In this document: positions 1-12,583 of the stretch, one piece after another
Layout of the letters: every line of letters starts with the position of its first letter
How positions within the stretch are numbered: the stretch's first letter is position 1
Assembly (NCBI GenBank): GCA_024500155.1
Contig: CM044874.1
Location: forward strand, 8,013,001 to 8,077,000
DNA length: 64,000 nt
Source of the DNA: Chenopodium formosanum
Lineage: Eukaryota > Streptophyta > Magnoliopsida > Caryophyllales > Amaranthaceae
Direction: 5' to 3'
Translations under genes and position numbers: made by a program
Notes under the pieces: generated by a model
Seen by the model: only the letters and a program-made list of their open reading frames with translations
Told to the model about the DNA's origin: nothing
The model's database searches: none

Positions 1-125
1 GGAAATCTATGCTAGACTAATGGGGAAAAGGGAAATGATTAAAATATCATGAAATCTTGTATGATGAACTCGCTATGCGCTTGGTCTTTATTACTTCTTG
101 CCGCCTGGAGGGACAGGAAGTTTGT

Positions 126-1211
126 TTAATTTGCATCCACCAAGTCTTGAATGATGTCCTTCAAATTCCAACATTGCTCGGTAGTGTGGTCCCTTCCTTG
201 ATGGTACTTGCAATGGGCATTGGGATTCCATTTGGCGCTCCTTTCTTCGGGTTTTGGCTCTGGAAATGGCCCAATAGGTGTGATAAAGCCTTGACCGTAA
301 AAGCGATCAAAGGCTGCATCATAAGTCATTCCTAAAGAAGTGTAAGTTCTCCTTTTCTTGGGCAATGGAGCATCAAGAGCTAACACTTCATTGAGATAAA
401 CTTGGCTTATATTGTTGGTAGTATTTTCGTGCTTAGAAGACAAAGAAGAAGGATGGTCGTTCTTCTTGTTTTTCCAAGTTTTATTATTGTTACTACCAGC
501 AGTCTTTATTAGCTCATCCTCGATATTGATGCCGATGTCGTATACAGCTTCGAAAGTGTTCAGTGGAAGAAATTTGATATGTTCCCTATACTTGTGAGTC
601 AGATTTTGAATAAAGAAAAGAACCATCTCTCTTTCTTTGGGAGGATCTACCAAGAGTTAAGTCGTTTCCCTCCACCTGTTCAGATAAGCGATGAAGCCTT
701 CATTCTCTTTTTCTTTGACAATGGAGAGTTCACTACGTTCAGAAGTTTTGGTTTGAATGTTACACTTGTAACGATTCATAAAACTGTCGGTGACATCTTG
801 CCAAGTCGCAGTACGCTTGGCATCTAGGGAATAAAACCATTGTTGGAAAGCATGCTCTAAGGAGAGAGGGAACACCGTAGGGAAGAGTGTTACGTCCAAT
901 CCCTTAAGAGCCATGGTTACAGAGAACGCCTTTAAATGGAATATTGGATTGTCAGTAGGCTTGAACTTTGGAATATCAACAGTGGAGAACTTTTTAGGGA
1001 GCCTGTCTTTCACATCCAAAGGAGTGGGAAGTTGTTCCACATAAGTGAAATCCTCATAAATCTTACTCATTTGTTCCTTCAATTTGTCAATGGTAGAAAC
1101 AGTGACCTTGTTTTGTTCCATGGTAGTGACCCTAGTGGTAAGGGTTTGCATCATGGCAGACAGTACCTCGATGGATTTGGTGATGTTCTCAATATCTTCT
1201 TTAGTGGCCAT
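126..1211 (-). pseudogene. Gag of minus-strand Tat-lineage LTR element (one internal stop)
   Basis: Retrotransposon capsid/nucleocapsid polyprotein, which packages element RNA in cytoplasmic particles. Translation starts at the ATG at 1211 (MATKEDIE) and runs about 360 codons in one frame. It is broken only by an in-frame TAA at 657-659, so the two open segments (1211-657 and 653-126) are one gene. The retrotransposon gag domain (FHLKAFSVTMALKG, QQWFYSLD, SFMNRYKCNIQT) is followed by a basic linker and a C-terminal zinc knuckle of the form CKYH-x4-HTT-x2-C. The closest relatives in this window are the gags at 15944 and 22889. No protease or polymerase follows within the window. Gag family assignment is firm; Tat lineage is inferred from the tRNA-Arg primer site and the knuckle type. 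Confidence 0.85.
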
Positions 1212-2642
1212 TGAAAGGTGATAAGTAATGTGGAGATGGAAAAGTTCTCTTTGAACGCCTCTTAGATTTAAGAGATTGTCACGGTAATGACTCGAACTGT
1301 ATTAATCTACCCCTGCTCCTTGACCAAGTACTGTGAAATAAAACAATTTACTTAATTGTTTGACTCGTTGATCAAGATAGGAAAGGAAAAAAATAGACAT
1401 TTGAAAACAGGTGAGAAAAACTCCACTCATTTTTTTTATTATAACGAAAAAAGGGTGCATGAACCTTGTATACGATCATAAGCAACCTAGTGCACGATTC
1501 GAGTTGGAACATAAAAAAAGTGTGTGGACTATACTTGACTCGTGAGTGATTAAGTGTTGTTATAAGACTCGCGGTATGATCGTATGGCTAGACATGTGAA
1601 CAGTAACCAAAATGACTGACACGTGGACCAAATTAGCATGGAAGACCAAAGTAGGGGCTGACTGGACTTAAACTTGGGAACCGTGTCGCGATGCAACTGT
1701 TGTGACCCGGAAAACCTGCACCGTGGCGCGGTACAGGCCGCTGTGACACGGTACTGATTGCCGTGACGCGGCTTTTTTATCGTGTCACGGTAATCAGTTC
1801 CATGTGTTTATGTGATTTTACCAGTTTTTTTTGTCAATTTTAGAGTTTGTGCTAATTACTAAGTGAGTACGGTCCATTGGCAATTGTTAGTCATAAAATA
1901 ATCCACCATAGAAAAAGAAAGATCGTTAAGGTTAGGATCAAAACGACTAAATATACACACATAGGAGACGTAACAATGGTGCAAAGAATAGTTCGCAACC
2001 TAACGTTCAGTTCTATGTTCCTATATGGTCAGGTTTTATTTAGTGTCAAAAGGGTACCATGGTTAAGAGTTTGAACGTGTTAGCAAGACAGCCTCCCTTA
2101 AAAGTGTATGCTAACGGGTGGCTCCGCGAGTTCGTGATGAAATCGAACTCGACTCCATGGTTTGGGTGGATTTAAAAACTCAGATGAACCCTTATTACCA
2201 TGAGCGTTTTTTTATTGATAGAGCTTAAATCCCCCGGGCTTAAGACGTATGTAGAACACACACGTATTTCAGAAAAATCGAAGGAAGATTATTGTGAGAA
2301 GAGAAAAAAAGCCACTAGAAGGATTTAAGGACTACCGCGACACGGCAGAATCTACCGTGTCACGGTGCCAAACACCGTGTGATGGTGCCCTGCACCGTGA
2401 CACGAAAAGCTCTGCCGTGGCGCGGCAGTCAGAAAATCTAACCGGTGCCTCTGTTTTCTTCATTCACAACCAGGTTATCCAATTTTTCCTACGGGACAGA
2501 CTTGAGATACGACGTTAAAACGTCTATGCATATGCAAAAATGCCAAATTAATCACAAGAATACTTTTCAAGAATCTTTCAAGTCTCATCCACTCATCTTA
2601 ATTAAATACCGATCACTCAAATCGATAAATAACCAAGAATCC
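1212..2642 (-). other. Leader of minus-strand element with CCGTG palindromes
   Basis: Untranslated stretch between the primer-binding site and gag. I see no gene in it. It has two clusters of short palindromes of the type CCGTG(T/A)CACGG, at about 1685-1795 and 2335-2440. These match the word found in this element's own 5' LTR (about 7810-8215). Scattered short open frames here are not convincing. Confidence 0.6.
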
Positions 2643-2660
2643 TCCCCAGTGGAGTCACCA
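2643..2660 (-). other. Primer-binding site, tRNA-Arg type
   Basis: On the minus strand this reads TGGTGACTCCACTGGGGA. That is complementary to the 3' end of a plant tRNA-Arg including CCA, with one mismatch. It lies 3 nt inside the LTR end at 2664, as expected for minus-strand DNA priming. Confidence 0.8.
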
Positions 2661-3185
2661 AATTGTAGGCGTAGTTTGATCAAGTGCGCCTACGTTAAGC
2701 ATGTTCTGAATATGCTTGGCGCTCATAAGAAGTGGGAATTGACATATTACGATTAGGGACAAGGAAAGTAGGGAGCCGCCAAAAAGTTTTTAAGGAACTT
2801 GTAAACCGTTCACGGATCATAAAAGGCAACCACAAAAAGGGACAACGATAGGCAACAACGATTGACCCGTGAAGGTTACACCCCATTCATAATCCATAAG
2901 ATTACTAACTCCAAATGGTTCGGAACCACAAAAGGAGGATCGAGGATGATGGTACGAATTGAGTCATGGAGTCACATTCGCCCGTATTGGCCTCTACTCG
3001 ATTCTTATTATGAAAAGTGATTCTTGCAATCTCAAAGGCATGCAAACAAAGATTCAATTTGCTGTAAACTAATATTAAGCTAAATTGGTTGAATATTAAT
3101 GCAACACATTATTCTAAAATATTTGTGATCACTTTAATGGAATAACAAGATTAAAAAGGAACCTAAACCGATTGTCGAAATTATC

Positions 3186-3916
3186 TTATTAGGGGTATTC
3201 CTTTTTCATTTTGAATGTGTATGCTAGAATATTTCTTATCCATGCCTCCACCGGCAACATCTCATCCTGTGTCCTGATTCCTAAGTGACCACAAAGCCAA
3301 ACTCTCTTGACAATTTCACAGTCTCTGAACAGGTGGGACGGCGTTTCTCTTTCTTTGAGACAAAAGACACATGAGGTATTAACATTCACCCCCCCTTTTG
3401 GCGATCCCTGCACTACAACTACTAGCATTATGCATAATTTTCCATCCCAGCAAGAGCCAATTAGGCGGAAGTTTCAACTTCCAATATTCCTTCTAGAAAC
3501 GAGTTCCTTCCTCTCCACATCGTTGCCCCTCCAATCATCTATATCCCGATTTCACTATGTATTCACAATTTTTAGTTTCCCCAGCCCCAAAGGATCTCAT
3601 CATCCATTTCATGACTCAGGTGGACCGAGAGGATGCGTTTTACATCTTCTGTGCTAAAAAGCAACCAGATTACCCTACTTTCCATTCCCCTCCCTCATCC
3701 ATCAAATCAGAGACTATTCCATAATTCCTCCTGTCATCTTCACTGACACTATCTTTCAGCCTCACCTTCCCTGCTGCAGTCCACCTATCCCACTCGATAC
3801 TTACCTTACTACCCCTTCCTACCTTATACCAAAAACCCTCTTTCATTTGGATTGTTGTTTTTTTCATTCCCCTAAATGCCCAAGAGCATCTCCTAGGTGG
3901 TTTTCCCCTGAATCCT
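3186..3916 (-). pseudogene. LINE 3' part: zinc-binding RVT region
   Basis: Downstream part of a decayed L1-type LINE, on the minus strand. Residues from about 3970 down include RWTAAGKVRLKD and, from 3428 down, CVFCLKERETPSHLFRDC. This matches the zf-RVT domain C-x2-C-x7-H-x4-C that follows the reverse transcriptase in plant LINEs. It continues the LINE segment at 5936-7355, from which it is separated by a solo LTR. Several frameshifts are present. No poly(A) tract is visible at the 3' end near 3186, so that end looks truncated. Confidence 0.75.
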
Positions 3917-5935
3917 TGTAGGGAATAATTTTCAAGCTTTAATCCCACTAGCTTGAATCCCACTATGATCATACACTAAAGTACAGTGGCGTCCAAAAGG
4001 GAAGAAGATAGAGCAAAAGAGTCGCCAACAAGTTTTTTAGGAACTTGTAAACCGTTCACGAGGTGAAGGTTACACCCCTTAACGATCCAAGAGATCGTCA
4101 ACTCCATAAGATCTAGAACCAAATAAGGGTTCGGGGATGAAGGTACAAATCCAACCTAAAAGAGATTGAACCTGCCCTAATAATAGGCCTCTACTTTATT
4201 CTGATCGTATTCATGTGCACTTTCTGACTAACATGCAATCAATAGGTTAACCCTAAACCTGTTTAATCTATGTTGGTTGAATATTAATGCACAAATAAAT
4301 CTATTATTGGCGATCACTTGAATTATAATCACATTAACCCTAACAAGATTATTAATTATCTTATTAAGCGTGATTACAAGTATAGATTCCCTTTAAACAT
4401 GCATAAAAGGTGTAATCAAGCAATAACAATAAATATCAAGCAACATAATAAATAATCAATATCATAAATAATAATTACAATAATCATAATAATAATCATA
4501 AGTAAAATAATCATCATCAAAATAATAATAATAATAATAATAATATTCATAATCATCATAAATTATAACAATTATAATCATAATCATGTTCATGTTAACA
4601 TTAAAGCATAATGATAGCAAGATCCTAGGCATGATACTAACAAGATTAATAACAAACCCTAGCATGTCACTAAGCAAAAAAAATCAAATCTTTAACTCTA
4701 ACATGATACTAACAATCATGAATATTAGGAAGAACATAGGTAGGATCGTAACAATCATATTTAATATTAAAATTACCCTAGACATGATACTAGGAATATC
4801 ATAATAACAATATAAACATGATTTCTACATCATTATATCAATTAAAACCATTAAAGCACTTACTTTGATGCTTCGTACCTCTTTCTAATAACAAAATACA
4901 CACGTTAGTAACTTCAAGGAAAATAATAAACAAACAATTAAATTAAATAATTGAAAGAGAGATTTGGGACCAAACCCTCAGAAATTAAACCTTTCACGTC
5001 TAGGGCGAAGGCAACTTCGAATATGGCTAGGTGTTTCTAGATCTTGCGAATGCGGAATTTTGTATTTAAAAGCAAAGTTTAGAAAAGAGAAAGAGAGAGA
5101 ATAATAAAGAAAATCTTGATGAGAGTTGGTGAATGTAGATGATTATTGATTATGAATGCATTTAGAAAACGGAGTTTTTAATACGATATTTATAGAGAAA
5201 ATCAGCCAAAAAGATAAATTAAACAAAACAGAGTCTGACGCACAAAAAACAGAGCTGGCGCCAACCCTGGCTAGCTGGCGCCAGGCACCAACACTAGCGT
5301 CAGGCGCCAATGGCTAGCGCCAGGCCTGGTTCCAGGCGCCAAGGCCTGAGGTCAGGCGCCAAGCCTAAATTTAACGCGTTTTCGAAAATCCGATAAGTTT
5401 GCCATACTGGAGGATAAAATCATATAATTTCCTCGAAAGTGCTATTTGATTTTGATTAAAACTCTGAAAAGTCAACAAAAGTCAATTTATCAATGCTAAT
5501 TGAATTAGGAATGAAAAGAACCTTTTAGAAGAATCTAGAAGACTAAAACCATTCCTAATTGCATTAGGAATGATAAATCATATTAGGCCATCCCCTAGAT
5601 CATTAGGCCGTACATAAAGCTCAAACCGGGCCCAGTTTAGTAAATTGGCCATAACTTCCTCAATATTCATCGGAATTGGGCTTATAATATATCGTTGGAA
5701 AGGTCTTTGCAAGCCCCATCCAACTACACTACTATTGGACCCATATCATGGACCAACCAAACTGGATTGGCTGTTTTATTAAAATTAGTTTTCAAAAACA
5801 GAGAGAAGAGAAAAGAAAATAAAAACTTTCCGCAACACTAGACTTTCCACACTTTCACTTCATTCGATCATGATTCGACGTGAAAGGTAGTCATCACCGG
5901 GTTTGGTTTTGGGGAGACACAAATGGGTGTCTACA
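3917..5935 (-). mobile_element. Solo LTR (Tat type) inserted in a LINE
   Basis: A 2,019-bp LTR beginning TGTAGG.. and ending ..CTACA on the plus strand, read on the minus strand as TGTAGACACCC..CCCTACA. It aligns along its length with the LTRs at 9295-11252 and 20702-22628. Flanking pentamers are ATCCT (3912-3916) and CTCCT (5936-5940), a near-perfect 5-bp duplication. LINE coding sequence continues on both sides. The TATA box is at 5187-5194 (TATTTATA on plus). A cluster of GGCGCC-type palindromes at 5249-5366 lies just upstream of it in the sense direction. AT-rich trinucleotide runs at 4440-4600 are part of this LTR and occur in its relatives. Confidence 0.88.
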
Positions 5936-7355
5936 CTCCTCGCTCTATTGGTGAACCTCCATACCTACCAATAATGAGCCTACTTATCAGCGTGTTCATG
6001 TTGTTGTGTATTCTCCAAGCCTGTTTGATAACCATTGCTTGGTTAAGTTTTAGCGCGTTTCTCAAACCAAGTCCACCCTCCGCCTTATGTCTTTCCAACA
6101 CCTCTCTCTTCTTCAAGTATATTGGCCTCTTATCCTTTACTCCCGCCCAGAAGAACTTCAAACACAGAGAGCTAATTTTTCCTAGGATTTTCTTCGGTAG
6201 CAAGTATAAGGCCAAAATGTGTGCTGTTATGGCCACTAGAATTGAGTTTATCAAGAGGAGTCTTCCAGCTTGAGATAGGGCAGAGAATTTCTACAAAAGA
6301 ATCTTATTCGAGATCTTTTCCACCAGATATTCAAACTGATATAGACTTTTGGCATCTACATCCATAGGGCATCCCAAATATGTTCCAAAAGAGCATTTGC
6401 TTGCCATACCTAAGGATTTCCTATGGATTCTCACAAAGGTGGATGGAGTATTTGGGCTGAACATGACAAAGGATTTTTTGCACTGACCACCTCTCCTGAT
6501 AACTCACAAAACTCATCCAGAGCCTTCCTAGATTCCCTGCATACCTCCATACTCAGCTTGAAGAACAACAATGCATCATCTTCAAAGAATAAGTGTGAGA
6601 TGGTTAGGGAGCTCCTAGCAGCGCTGATTCCTGTAATCCTCCCCTGTCCCTGTAGCCAAGCTAGCCTTCTTGACAGGACCTCCATACACAAGATGAATAG
6701 ATATGGGGATAGAGGATCTCCTTGCCGTAGCCCTGCCCTCGGACAAAACCATTTTGACTGGTCACCATTCACGAGGACTGCGTAACTGACCGTTGAGATG
6801 CACTAGCTAATCCACTAGATCCACTTTTCCGATAATAACATTGTTCTTAGGATATCAATGATAAACTCCCATATCACACTATCGTAAGCTTTGTTCAGAT
6901 GTACTTTCATTACTCCTGCAAAGTTCCCATCCTACTTCTTCTTGCCTTTTACGTACTAAATAAGCTCATGTCCCATCCGTGCACTATCAGTCACCAGCCT
7001 CCCTGGAACGAAAGCATTCTGAAATTCCCCAACTAATTCCTGCACAATAGGTTTCAATCTGTTCACTAGGCACTTCGAAATCACTTTGTAGATTGTGTTA
7101 CATAGTCCAATCGGTCTGAACAAATCCACTCTGTTGGCATTTTCCTCCTTTGGAATCAGGAAAATGAATGTTTTGTTCCACTCTTTCAACCCTCCAGTAA
7201 AAAAACTATTCACTTCCAAGTGAATATCTTCCCCCATTATATTCCAGCACTATTAGAAGACTGCAGGAGGACATCCGTCTGGGCCTGGTGCTTTCATTGG
7301 TTTCATGTCGAGCACTGCTTTTTTAACCTCCTCCCTAGTGAATTCCCCATCCGAG
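5936..7355 (-). pseudogene. LINE reverse transcriptase fragment
   Basis: Minus-strand pieces of an L1-type reverse transcriptase in order: MKPMKAPGPDG near 7300, FIFLIPKEENA and FRPIGLCNTIYKVISKCLVNRLKP (7237-6956), GLRQGDPLSPYLFILCMEVLSRRL (6772 down), the catalytic box degraded to FEDD, then CLKFFWAG and KAEGGLGLRNALKLNQA (6254 down). Frameshifts and stops separate them, so it is not functional. The 5' half, including the endonuclease, is absent. It is interrupted at 5935 by the solo LTR and resumes at 3916. Confidence 0.85.
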
Positions 7356-7553
7356 TGTTAGTAACTTTAATAAATATATAAATCAAATGAAAATTAAATT
7401 AAATAAATGTAGAGTTGATTTGGTCCAAACCCTCAGTTTTTGATACCTTTCACGCCTTGGTTTAAGGACGCAACCTCGGGTGTTGTATGGACTCCATGGA
7501 GTGCTTAAGGGAAGAATGGTGTAATTAAGAATATAGGTTTAAGGCTTAGAATA

Positions 7554-7557
7554 TGAG

Positions 7558-7620
<63 letters not shown>

Positions 7621-7652
7621 TGAGAGAGAAAGAGAGAGAGAAGAGAAGAGAA
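7554..7652 (+). repeat. (GA)n microsatellite
   Basis: Long GA/GAA run within the interrupted LTR, in the transcribed region downstream of its TATA box. It produces a serine/leucine-rich open frame on the other strand that is not a gene. Confidence 0.9.
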
Positions 7653-8891
7653 TGATTTTTGGTGTAGAAAAGAGGAAGAGAGAATGATTTGGTGCCCCGA
7701 ACTGTAGAAAGGAGGAGGGTATTTATAGGAAAAATGAGTAGAGGGAACACACAGAACCCTAAAAAGGATAAAAAGCCTAAAAACACCGCCGCAACATGGA
7801 AAATAATTTTGTGACACGGCAAAATATGTCGTAACACAGGAAAGCCTTGTGTGACGCGGGATATTCTAGAGTGATGCAGGACAAAAAATAGGCTACAAAA
7901 GATAAAATACGTGAAGGGTTTACACGAAGAAAACACGAGAAAATTCCGTGACACGGCATTGTACACTGTGGTACGGTATAGTACACCGTGTCACGGTAAA
8001 AAAAGTGCGTGAGAAAACGCGGAAAATACACGGAAAAAGCACCGTGACACAGTGAGAAATACCGTGTCACGGCAATAGGTACCGTGTCACGGCAAAAGGT
8101 ACCGTGCCACGACATGAAAAAAGCACCGTGAAACTTTGTAAATTACCGTGTCACAGCACCAGGCACCGTACCACGTCAGATTTTGCCGTGACACGGTGCT
8201 TTTACACTGTGCGCGGTATTTCTAGTTTTTTATGCGTTTTTAAAATTGTCATAACTTTTGATCCGTAATTGGGAATAAGGCATATAATAAATAAATGGAA
8301 ATATTATCAAGTCTACTTTATAACCCAATTAAAATCAGGTCAAAACCATTTGCATATTTTAAAATATGGCCATTTTAGTAGAAGGGTGTCAGTTTTGGGC
8401 CGAGTTTAGTATTTTGCTCAGATCTTTTTCGTTTGAAATCGGAATTGGTCTTATGATATATGGTTGGAAATCTTATTTCAAGTCCTATCCAAAAAAATAA
8501 TAATAGGATCAAAATTATTATGCCACAAAATCAGTTTCTCTCGGTTTTGTGATGTGGATACGAAATGAGGAAAACAAGTTATGGTTTAGGGAAATGAGCT
8601 AGGAAATGGATTGGTTTATGAAATATATTGAATGGAAACAATTATTTAAGCACTCCAAACAATAAATACTCAACCCGACCAATAATGACGGTGAAAGGTT
8701 GTTCATCATCAGGTTTGGTTTTGGGGAGACATTTTTAGGTGTCTACAGTGTGCCTCTTAGCTTGTAAGGTTAATTATATATAATGAATTAGCTTTAAAAC
8801 TTTATTTTTAATATAAATGTTCATACAAAATATAAAAAAACAAAATTAAATAAAGTCTAACATATGGAGTTATTGGTTTGAGTTATTATAG

Positions 8892-9289
8892 ACTTGAAGC
8901 GTGTTCGACAGTAGATTTTGAGTAGCTTTTAGTGGTTTGACTAATTCAAGCCATTACTTAGTAAAAAATACTTTTTATGAGTGTTGGTAATGTAGTGGCG
9001 GGAGTAGAGTTTAGTGTTGTTGGAGTAGTTTTTGTGAAAAGTCAATACTACTCATGTTAATTATCTTTTGTGAAAAACTAAGTAGTTGTTGGAATATTTC
9101 TTTCATTTTTTTTTTAAGATTTTACAGCTAATGGTTATTCAAAAACTCGTTTACCAAACACTAATAATTATGAAGTAATTATTTATTTTCACAGTTGACA
9201 TCAAGTTAACAACTAACAACTACTCATACAACTAATAAGATAATAGGTACAACTACCTGTACAACTATATTTTGCCGAACATGCCCTAG
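8892..9289. mobile_element. Possible hAT-type MITE
   Basis: Imperfect terminal inverted repeats: GCGTGTTCGACAGTAG at the left and, reversed, GGCATGTTCGGCAAAATA at the right. The interior is AT-rich and non-coding. I could not find a clean target duplication. The flanking sequence 8748-8891 shows nothing recognisable. Confidence 0.35.
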
Positions 9290-9294
9290 ATAAC

Positions 9295-11252
9295 TGTAGT
9301 CACCCATTTGTGTCTCCCCAAAACAAAACCCAGTGATCAATACCTTTCATTTCATTGATTATCAAACGAGGTGAAAGTATGAAAAATCTAGTGATGAGGA
9401 TGTTTTTATAAAAATATCTCTTCTTTCTGTTTTTAAAAATATTTCTTTTCTTACCCTATTTATGAAAAACGCGCATTCCAGTTTAGTTTAGTCCATGATA
9501 AGGGTCCAATAATAGTGTAGTTGGATAGGGCTCGAAAAGAGCTTTCCAACGATATATTATAAGCCTAATTCAGCTGAATAATGAGGAAGTTATGGCCAAA
9601 TTACTAAACTGGGACCGGTTTGGTTTTATATGTGGCCCAATGATCTAGAGGAGGGCCTATTATGAATTATCATTCCTAATGCAATTAGGATTGATTATAG
9701 TCTTCTAGAAAAGAGTCTTTTGAGTCCTAATGGGATTAGGATTGATAATTATGTTTTATGAGTTTTATTTGGAATAAAAGTAGTGTTTTATGTAAAATTA
9801 CGATTTTACCCTTCGTAAGGACTTTTACGACTTAATTTTTATCAAAATATAGAAAACGTGTGAAAAAACCTTCTGCAGCGCCAAACGTCAGGCTGTCGCC
9901 TGGCGACAGACCCTGCCGCGCGGCGACAGATGCTGTTGTTGGAGACAGAGTCGTGTTTTATTCCTTTTCGAACTCTGTTTCGTATTATCAATTCCGGACT
10001 ATTTCATTATAAATAGCGTCCTTAGATCTCCGTTTTTAATAACCAATTATAATAAACTCTTAACCAGAATTCTCTAATTCTTCTCTCTCTCTAAGCTAAA
10101 GCCTATTCTCTTTCTCTTTCTAAACCAACCCTTTTTACAAAAAAAATTCCGCATTCACAAGATCTAGACACACCTAGCCAAGTTTGAAGTTGCCTTCGCC
10201 CTAAACGTGAAAGGTTTGATAATTCTGAGGGTTTGGTCCCAAATCTCTATTTCAATTATTTAATTTAATTGTTTTATTTATATTTTCCTTGATGTTAATA
10301 ACGTGTGTATTTTGTTATTAGAAAGAGATACGAGGCATCCAAGTAAGTACTTTAATTTTTTAATTGATATTATGATATAGAAATCATGTTTAGGTATTTA
10401 TTTTGATTCCTAGTATCATTAGTATGTTTTTTCCTAGTATCATGTTAGGATGATTTTCTTAGTATGATGTTTAGGGTAAAGAGTAAGTTCCTTATATCAA
10501 TTATGATTTCTGTGATGCTTCCTATTTCTTTCTTAATAGAATGTTAGTATCATGATAGGGATAAAGCTTTGATTTTTATTATTTAGTGACATGCTAGGGT
10601 TTGTTATTAATCTTGTTAGTATCATGCCTAGGATCTTGCTAATAATATTATGCTTTAACATGGTTATTTTTATTATGATGCTTGTGATAATTATGATTAT
10701 TATTATTATAATTTATTATGATTATGTTGCTTGATTATATTATTGTTATTGCTTGATCACACCTTTTATGCATGTTTAAAGGGAACTTGTACTTGTAATC
10801 ACGCTTAATAAGATAATTAATAATCTTGTTTAGGTTTAATATGATTATAATTCAAGTGATCGCCAATAATAGATTTATTTGTGCATTAATATTCAACCAA
10901 CATATAGATAAACAGGTTTAGGGTTAACCTATTGATTGCATGTTACTCAGAAAGCGCACATGAATACGAGAAGAATAAAGTAGAGGCCTATTTTATAGGG
11001 AGAGTTCTTTCTCTTTTAGATTGGATTCGTACCCTCATCCCTGAACTTCAAGTCTTGGTTCCAGACCTATTGGAGTTAACGATCTCTGGGATCGTTAAGG
11101 GCTGCAACCTTCACCCTGTGAACGGTTTACAAGTACTTAAAACTTGTTGGCAACTCTTTTGCTCTAGCTTCTTTCCCTTAGACGCCACCATGCTTAAGTG
11201 TATGATCACAGTGGGGTTCAAGTTTAGGGTAATTCTTGAAATATTCCCTACA
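9295..11252 (+). repeat. 5' LTR of older (outer) Tat-type element
   Basis: Starts TGTAGTCACCC and ends ATTCCCTACA, 1,958 bp, aligned along its length with the LTRs of the younger element. TATA box TATAAATA at 10008-10015. About 58 bp upstream of it (9874-9950) lies a cluster with the perfect inverted word CTGTCGCCTGGCGACAG. That identical 17-mer recurs in the 3' region of this same element near 26000. The matching 3' LTR is not present in the window. Confidence 0.88.
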
Positions 11253-11257
11253 GTTTT

Positions 11258-11275
11258 TGGCGACTCCGCTGAGGA
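11258..11275 (+). other. Primer-binding site, tRNA-Arg type (outer element)
   Basis: TGGCGACTCCGCTGAGGA, complementary to the 3' end of plant tRNA-Arg with one mismatch, 5 nt after the LTR end. Confidence 0.85.
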
Positions 11276-12583
11276 GGATTTCTATTTTAATTCCTAAAAT
11301 TTATTTTGGCAATTATTTAGAATGAGTGGGTGAGACTCGAAAAGTTCTAAGTATTTCATGTGCGTAATTTTGATTAACATTATTGTCATATGCATAAAAA
11401 TGGTTCTCATTGGAAAGACCATCCGTAATGAGTCAAAAACATAGGATTTTTACACGTAGGAAATTTGAGGAATATCTTTCACAACTAGAATCGAAATAAT
11501 ACTGCGAAAACTGGAAAAAATTCTAAGAACACATAAAGCTCCTGAGGCATGTAAGAACTAGGGTCTAGAAAACAGAGCCTGTCGCCAATGATATGGCTCT
11601 GTCGCCTAGCGACAGGGATTATATCCTAGTGACAGACTCTGTTGTCTGACACCGTGTTTTTCCAATACCGAGCCAGAAATCTGCCTTCTTGTTTCGACTA
11701 GTTCTAGCATTGTTGGCTCGATTCTACTTCCTAATTGAGTTTTTCTCTTTTTTCAGAAACCCATATGTGTTCTACATATGGACATAACCATATGGGAATT
11801 CATGCTCCATCTACCCGATTGAACGCTCTAAGCAACAAAGGGTACATCCGAGAATGTTGAATTACCCAAACCATGGAAGCGAGTTAAACTCGATGGGTCC
11901 CATCCACACGCGCCAACCCTTCCAAAGGTAAGGCTTCCGCGCGGTGCATCCGGACTCATAACCATGGACCCTCTTTGACTAACCCATATCCTGAACTTTA
12001 GAGAACTAGAGCCATGGTTAGGTTGCAAACTCATTGCATTATGTTGTGACTACCTGACTACTTGTGTATCTCTTACTTGTGCATACTTATTATGTGACTA
12101 AACTAACTGTTTGGTTTTACTTGTGTTTGTAATTAAGTCTTTATTAACTAACCAATGACTAAAGGGCTTTGCTTAATTAATTGATTAATTAATTTGAGCT
12201 AAAAAAATGAACCTAAAATCGAGTCATAGTTCCTTTAAGTCAACCCGGATTTTTATTCCCGTATACTGCACAAGCGCCTACTTGTTTTGGTCATAGCCAG
12301 AGGTCTAGGAAGAGTTACGAGTCGTAAAACCTATGGATCTGTAGCCCCGAGATTTGTCTTTAATTTGGCATTGGTTACGTCCCAATCAGAGTCACATATC
12401 AAAGTATGACTAAAATACCACAGCCTGTCCAGTTTAATGCATATATGTGAGGTCTTAACTTAGTCTTTGCTTGAGTCTAGTCACATAGTCTAGCCACACG
12501 GTCATGACACGAGTCTTAACATGTCACCTACACTCAATAGTCATAGCACACACTTTGTATATGTCACCATGACCATGTCTTAG
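11276..12583 (+). other. Leader of outer element, 5' half
   Basis: Non-coding leader, closely matching 14293-15635 of the inner element. A cluster of GTCGCC/GGCGAC palindromes is at about 11570-11660. The sequence breaks at 12583, inside the block reading CATGACCATGTCTTAGG, where the younger element is inserted. It resumes at 22629. Confidence 0.8.
12579..12583 (+). repeat. Target-site duplication, left copy (CTTAG)
   Basis: CTTAG directly precedes the TGTAGA start of the inner element. The identical pentamer follows its end at 22629-22633. Removing one copy plus the element restores the leader block seen intact at 15630-15660. Confidence 0.92.

Larger units (their letters stand above)
2664..8747 (-). 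mobile_element. 5' LTR of minus-strand Tat-type element, split by LINE and solo LTR
   Basis: The LTR outer end is TGTCTACA at 8740-8747 (TGTAGACA on the minus strand) and the inner end abuts the primer site at 2664. The host LTR is represented by about 2664-3185 and 7356-8747. Between them lie a minus-strand LINE fragment and, within that, solo LTR 3917-5935. A TATA box (TATTTATA on plus) is at 7720-7727. A large cluster of CCGTG/CACGG palindromes lies just upstream in the transcription sense (7810-8215), and a long GA tract downstream. Similarity to the LTRs at 9295, 12584 and 20702 is clear in the first 60 bp and around the 'GGTTTGGTCC' block. The exact LINE/LTR junctions are approximate. 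Confidence 0.75.

Noticed and set aside
7505..7966. Serine/leucine-rich open frames on the minus strand
   Set aside because: They are translations of the GA microsatellite and LTR sequence, with no domain.
10932..11297. 121-codon open frame in the outer LTR
   Set aside because: Lies across U5, the LTR end and the primer site; not conserved as protein in the other LTRs.
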